The notes under the pieces were generated by a model, which had not been told where the DNA came from, searched no databases, and was given only the letters and a program-made list of their open reading frames with translations. From Rhizobium sp. Q54 (GTDB lineage: Bacteria > Pseudomonadota > Alphaproteobacteria > Rhizobiales > Beijerinckiaceae), in the NCBI GenBank assembly GCA_945903655.1, contig CAMDOY010000148.1, positions 1 through 8,365 on the forward strand: a stretch of DNA of 8,365 nucleotides. The letters are read 5' to 3'. Every line of letters starts with the position of its first letter. The first letter of the stretch is position 1. Positions 6,701 to 8,365 of the stretch are shown in pieces. The translations under genes and the position numbers were made by a program.

Positions 6701-6781
6701 TTCGCGAAGATGGAGAAGGCCGCCGAGGCCGCCGCCGCTGCGAAGGTGGAAGACGCCATGGTGATGGAACCCGCGAAGTAA
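3722..6781 (+). CDS. SCP2-domain fused molybdopterin transhydroxylase-like large subunit
   Basis: A 1019-residue protein. Residues about 1-125 look like an SCP2 (sterol-carrier, lipid-binding) domain, with EVGRWFKIKNGRV, NPDVTIAFKNATLG and FKMTVDGPEDLSNWF. From about residue 138 to 990 it follows the pyrogallol-phloroglucinol transhydroxylase large subunit of Pelobacter (DMSO reductase superfamily, bis-MGD Mo cofactor): GGPLFVYVKDGKIIR, YPMKRVDFDPNGERNPQ, SHHTWGNIGY, HNPDSWEGW, FYFPGYAEGG, ILPACTNFER, SKYSFHTQGDGK, SCAIYDPLGEPGKS. The expected Mo ligand is Ser300, next to Asp299; His269 and Tyr532 match recalled catalytic residues. As in that enzyme, there is no N-terminal CxxCxxxC cluster motif and no Tat signal, so it should act in the cytoplasm. 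An Ala/Glu/Lys-rich tail of about 30 residues is extra. The ATG at 3722 is chosen because GGAGG (3712-3716) lies 5 nt before it. Resorcinol hydroxylase-like activity is an alternative; the substrate is unknown. Confidence 0.88.
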   Translation: MSIASGKFKVILFGLSKALPLAAKFYPAYAERLTERNLTAQIMARDEEVGRWFKIKNGRVTSRAGLHPNPDVTIAFKNATLGADLLTPPFNWLNQINAQKDFKMTVDGPEDLSNWFAQTVMLLMSVRLDMGVPQKDGTIRYCNMANGGPLFVYVKDGKIIRTTLIDFDETDPQPWSIMAKGVKLTPPRKTTLAPHGQNSKAIVYSPDRALYPMKRVDFDPNGERNPQNRGKSGYVRITWEEALELVSSEIKRAKRLHGPGVMAVSHGSHHTWGNIGYYLSALYRFRNAVGHTSVHHNPDSWEGWYWGAAHHWGYSLRVGQSETYGTVEDCLQNCDMVVFWSADPETTSGSYGAQEGTVRRQWLKDPRLACKVVHVDPFYNSSAQFLPGKWFAPKPTTSVAMAMAIAYVWIQEGLYDKAYVESHTEGFDKWKAYLVGDEDGVPKTPEWQELETGVPARDVRALAREWGRKRVYLAPGGWGNGHGGACRNQTGIQWARVMVCLVAMQGLGKPGVNMGNLQWGTPVDFNFYFPGYAEGGMSGDIEGTSLPVELYQRMPQLPTMNTSNQKIPRIFMPEAILEGKAEGYLWNGKSIEHQFAKVNYPAAGHAPVRMLYKYGGSMLSTMNNTNRHVQMYQSENLEFVVNQSIWMEGEAKFADLILPACTNFERVDISEWAALGGYGHHGQQQLNHRVVIFQAPAIKPLGESKSDYWIFTEICKRLGLANYFNEGMNEIDWVKRQFEASDLPEYITWEQFVKKGYFVVPTEKEKLRAPVSFRWFWENRKKDVPEPLPLPSDYAGEYLKGLQTQSGKLEFECNSLIRANDPERPPIVKYEPSWEGPHSGVMYEKFPLMMLTPHSKYSFHTQGDGKDSFLLNIEDHRVKVGDWYYWLIRMNPQDAADRGIKKHDLVKVYNDRGAVLCAALPTERLPRGVVHGYESCAIYDPLGEPGKSIDRGGCLNLLTPHKTQTKSTHSLAGANALVEVEVWDGKVEHMSETFAKMEKAAEAAAAAKVEDAMVMEPAK

Positions 6782-6793
6782 TCAGCGTGCGGC

Positions 6794-6815
6794 CGGGCTG
6801 TCGAAAGACGGCCCG
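6794..6815 (+). other. Intercistronic stem-loop with GAAA tetraloop
   Basis: CGGGCTGTC (6794-6802) pairs with GACGGCCCG (6807-6815), nine pairs including one U-G, closed by a GAAA (GNRA-type) tetraloop. It fills the 52-bp gap between the two subunit genes, just ahead of AGGAG (6822-6826). No T-run follows, so it is more likely an mRNA stability or processing element than a terminator. Confidence 0.6.
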
Positions 6816-6833
6816 CCGCGCAGGAGATGAACC

Positions 6834-7670
6834 ATGCAAAAGTGGAATATGATCATCGATGTCGCGGAATGCACGAATTGCAATCTGTGCACGCTCGCCA
6901 TCATGGACGAATATGTCGACAACGACTTTCCCGGCTATTCGGCGCCCATGCCCAAGCATGGCCATCGCTGGATCGACATTCTCCAGAACGAGCGCGGACA
7001 GGGCACGCAACTCGACATCGCCTATGTCCCCACCATGTGCAACCACTGCGATGACGCCCCTTGCGTGAAGGCCTCCTGGAATGAGGCGGTCACCAAGCGG
7101 CCTGACGGCATCGTCATCATCGATCCCGTGAAGGCCAAGGGGCAGAAGCAGATCGTCGACGCCTGCCCCTATGGGCATGTCTGGTGGAATGAGGAATTGC
7201 TGGTTCCCCAGGCCTGGACCTTCGACGCCCATCTGCTGGACCATGGCTGGCCCCAGCCGCGCGGCGGGCAGGTCTGCCCCACCGGCGCCATGCGCGCCGT
7301 GAAGGTGGAAGACTCGGAGATGCAGGCCATGGCGAAGGCCCAGGAGCTCGAGCAGTTGAAGCCGGAGCTGGGGACCAAGCCCCGCGTCTGGTATCGCAAT
7401 CTCTGGCGCTATTCGACCGCCTTCATCGCTGGCAGCGTGTCGAAGGAGGTCGATGGAATCGTCGATTGCGTGGAGGGCGCGCAGATTCGCCTGTTCCAGG
7501 GCGGCTCGCTGATGGCGACCGCCACGACCGACAATTACGGGGACTTCAAATTTGATCGCCTGCCGCCGGATTCCGGCGCCTATGTAGTCTCGATTACGAC
7601 CGAAGGCGGCATGAAGCGCGTCGAAGCCAATGTGACGCAAAGCGTGAGCCTGGGCGAAATCCGCATATGA
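6834..7670 (+). CDS. Transhydroxylase-like iron-sulfur small subunit with C-terminal beta-barrel
   Basis: A 278-residue electron-transfer subunit resembling the small subunit of Pelobacter transhydroxylase (about 274 residues) across its length. Residues 1-155 form a ferredoxin-type domain: C13-x2-C16-x2-C19, C69-x2-C72-x4-C77, C111 in DACPYG and C148 in VCPTGA. These eight cysteines fit two [4Fe-4S] clusters. Positions that are Cys in the Pelobacter protein, as I recall it, are Ile23, Trp128, Asp131 and Gly144 here, so one cluster appears lost. KPELGTKPRVWYRNLWRY links to a C-terminal domain (about 195-278) of transthyretin/Cna_B-like beta type, with VEGAQIRLFQGG, TDNYGDFKFDRLP and SLGEIRI. 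No signal peptide is seen, so it should be cytoplasmic with the large subunit. AGGAG lies 7 nt before the ATG. It should pass electrons to or from the large subunit, or serve structurally. Confidence 0.92.
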   Translation: MQKWNMIIDVAECTNCNLCTLAIMDEYVDNDFPGYSAPMPKHGHRWIDILQNERGQGTQLDIAYVPTMCNHCDDAPCVKASWNEAVTKRPDGIVIIDPVKAKGQKQIVDACPYGHVWWNEELLVPQAWTFDAHLLDHGWPQPRGGQVCPTGAMRAVKVEDSEMQAMAKAQELEQLKPELGTKPRVWYRNLWRYSTAFIAGSVSKEVDGIVDCVEGAQIRLFQGGSLMATATTDNYGDFKFDRLPPDSGAYVVSITTEGGMKRVEANVTQSVSLGEIRI

Positions 7671-7682
7671 TCGCGACGCTCG

Positions 7683-7705
7683 TCAGGCCGCATGGGGCGG
7701 CCTGA
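7683..7705 (+). other. Intercistronic stem-loop before the dioxygenase gene
   Basis: TCAGGCCGC (7683-7691) pairs perfectly with GCGGCCTGA (7697-7705) around an ATGGG loop. It sits in the 51-bp gap between the small-subunit gene and the dioxygenase gene, directly upstream of the strong Shine-Dalgarno AGGGGAGG (7709-7716). No T-run follows, so read-through is expected. Confidence 0.6.
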
Positions 7706-7721
7706 GACAGGGGAGGCCAAT

Positions 7722-8365
7722 ATGACCCATCATCCGAGCATGCGGGCCCATCTCTCTTACATAGAGCTTGGCTCGCCTGATCCCGAGGCCCTCTCGCGGT
7801 TCTATCGCGACGCCTTTTCGGCTGAAGTGGAGAGCTCCGGCGACACGCGCATCTGCCATGGACCCGAGCGCTGCGTGATGATCTCGCCCGGCGAGGCCAA
7901 GACGCTGAAGTCGGCGGGCTATGCGGTCTATGATCCCGCCTCGCTCGATGGCCTGATGGAGCGCCTCGCATCGGCGGGCGTGGCCCATGAGCGCACCTCC
8001 ACCCCCGTCTTCGCGGACGCCGTGGGCTTCACTGATCTCAGCGGCAACAACATGTTCTTTGGCGTGCCGCGCCCCCGCGCGCCCGCCACCAAGGGGCTGC
8101 CGGGCCGCATCCAGCATGTGGTGGTCGCCACCCGCGACGCGGCGGGCATGGTCGATTTCTATACGCGCGTCGTGGGCCTGACCGAATCGGACCGGGTGCT
8201 GGATGACGCGGGCGTCATGCGGACCGCCTTCATGCGCTCGGACCACGAGCATCATAGTTTCGCGGTCTTCCAGGCGGGTGAAGATCGCTTCGATCATCAT
8301 TGCTATGAAGCGACGGACTGGAACTCGATCCGCGATTGGGGCGACCATTTCGCCGATCTGCGCAT
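7722..8365 (+). CDS. Type I extradiol (VOC) ring-cleavage dioxygenase, 3' end outside window
   Basis: The first 214 codons are visible. The protein has two VOC modules, as in BphC and catechol 2,3-dioxygenase: an N-terminal module (HLSYIELGSPDPEALSRFY to FTDLSGNNMFFGVPRP) and a catalytic C-terminal module from about residue 130. In the latter, RIQHVVVATRD holds the first expected Fe/Mn ligand, His132. DHEHHSFAVFQAG holds the second, probably His178. RFDHHCYEATDWNSI holds the second-shell His193 type residue. The third ligand, a Glu, would lie past the window end. Such enzymes cleave catechol-type rings with O2 next to the hydroxyls. The ATG at 7722 is supported by AGGGGAGG 5 nt upstream. The 51-bp spacing from the small-subunit gene suggests one operon, so its substrate may be the product of the molybdoenzyme. 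The exact ring substrate cannot be told. Confidence 0.88.
   Translation, partial: MTHHPSMRAHLSYIELGSPDPEALSRFYRDAFSAEVESSGDTRICHGPERCVMISPGEAKTLKSAGYAVYDPASLDGLMERLASAGVAHERTSTPVFADAVGFTDLSGNNMFFGVPRPRAPATKGLPGRIQHVVVATRDAAGMVDFYTRVVGLTESDRVLDDAGVMRTAFMRSDHEHHSFAVFQAGEDRFDHHCYEATDWNSIRDWGDHFADLR

Noticed and set aside
6585..7640. 351-codon minus-strand open frame
   Set aside because: Antisense to the end of the large-subunit gene and the small-subunit gene, both of which have clear families; no domain seen in the antisense frame.
1..8365. CRISPR arrays, tRNA or rRNA genes, insertion sequences, phage or plasmid genes
   Set aside because: No regularly spaced repeats, cloverleaf, transposase or integrase coding was seen on either strand.

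Overview
The window is GC-rich, gene-dense bacterial DNA. Gene content (PuuD-type urate hydroxylase, an rph-rdgB pair, an Hsp20 gene paired with a DUF1150 gene, a sigma32-like promoter) points to an alphaproteobacterium, probably of the Hyphomicrobiales (Rhizobiales). That placement is inference from families and codon style, not a taxonomic test.

Layout. 1-578: 3' end of a membrane urate hydroxylase with a C-terminal heme-c domain. 645-1993: housekeeping pair RNase PH and the RdgB house-cleaning NTP pyrophosphatase, overlapping by an ATGA. 1990-2415 (minus): a PhnB-like VOC-fold protein that converges on rdgB and shares 4 bp with it. 2416-2679: a non-coding gap with a dyad near the VOC promoter and a heat-shock-like promoter facing right. 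2680-3438: Hsp20 and DUF1150 genes, closed by a strong intrinsic terminator (3468-3498). 3499-3721: a leader region with a possible promoter. 3722-8365: a three-gene cluster running off the window end.

The three-gene cluster is the notable part. Its first two genes encode the large and small subunits of a molybdopterin enzyme of the pyrogallol-phloroglucinol transhydroxylase type (DMSO reductase superfamily, best known from the fermenter Pelobacter acidigallici; a relative is the resorcinol hydroxylase of Azoarcus). The large subunit carries an extra N-terminal SCP2-like (sterol-carrier/lipid-binding) domain of about 125 residues. It keeps the recalled catalytic residues His, Asp, Ser (Mo ligand) and Tyr, but appears changed at two other recalled pocket positions. 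The small subunit keeps the ferredoxin-plus-transthyretin-like-barrel architecture, but has lost exactly the four cysteines of one [4Fe-4S] cluster, leaving ligands for two. The third gene is a type I extradiol ring-cleavage dioxygenase, an O2-using enzyme. Together they suggest an aerobic or microaerobic route for a phenolic, perhaps hydrophobic, compound, in which a Mo enzyme repositions or adds a ring hydroxyl and the dioxygenase then cleaves the ring. The substrate is not known from the sequence. Both intercistronic gaps of the cluster (about 50 bp each) hold a strong stem-loop just before the next ribosome binding site.
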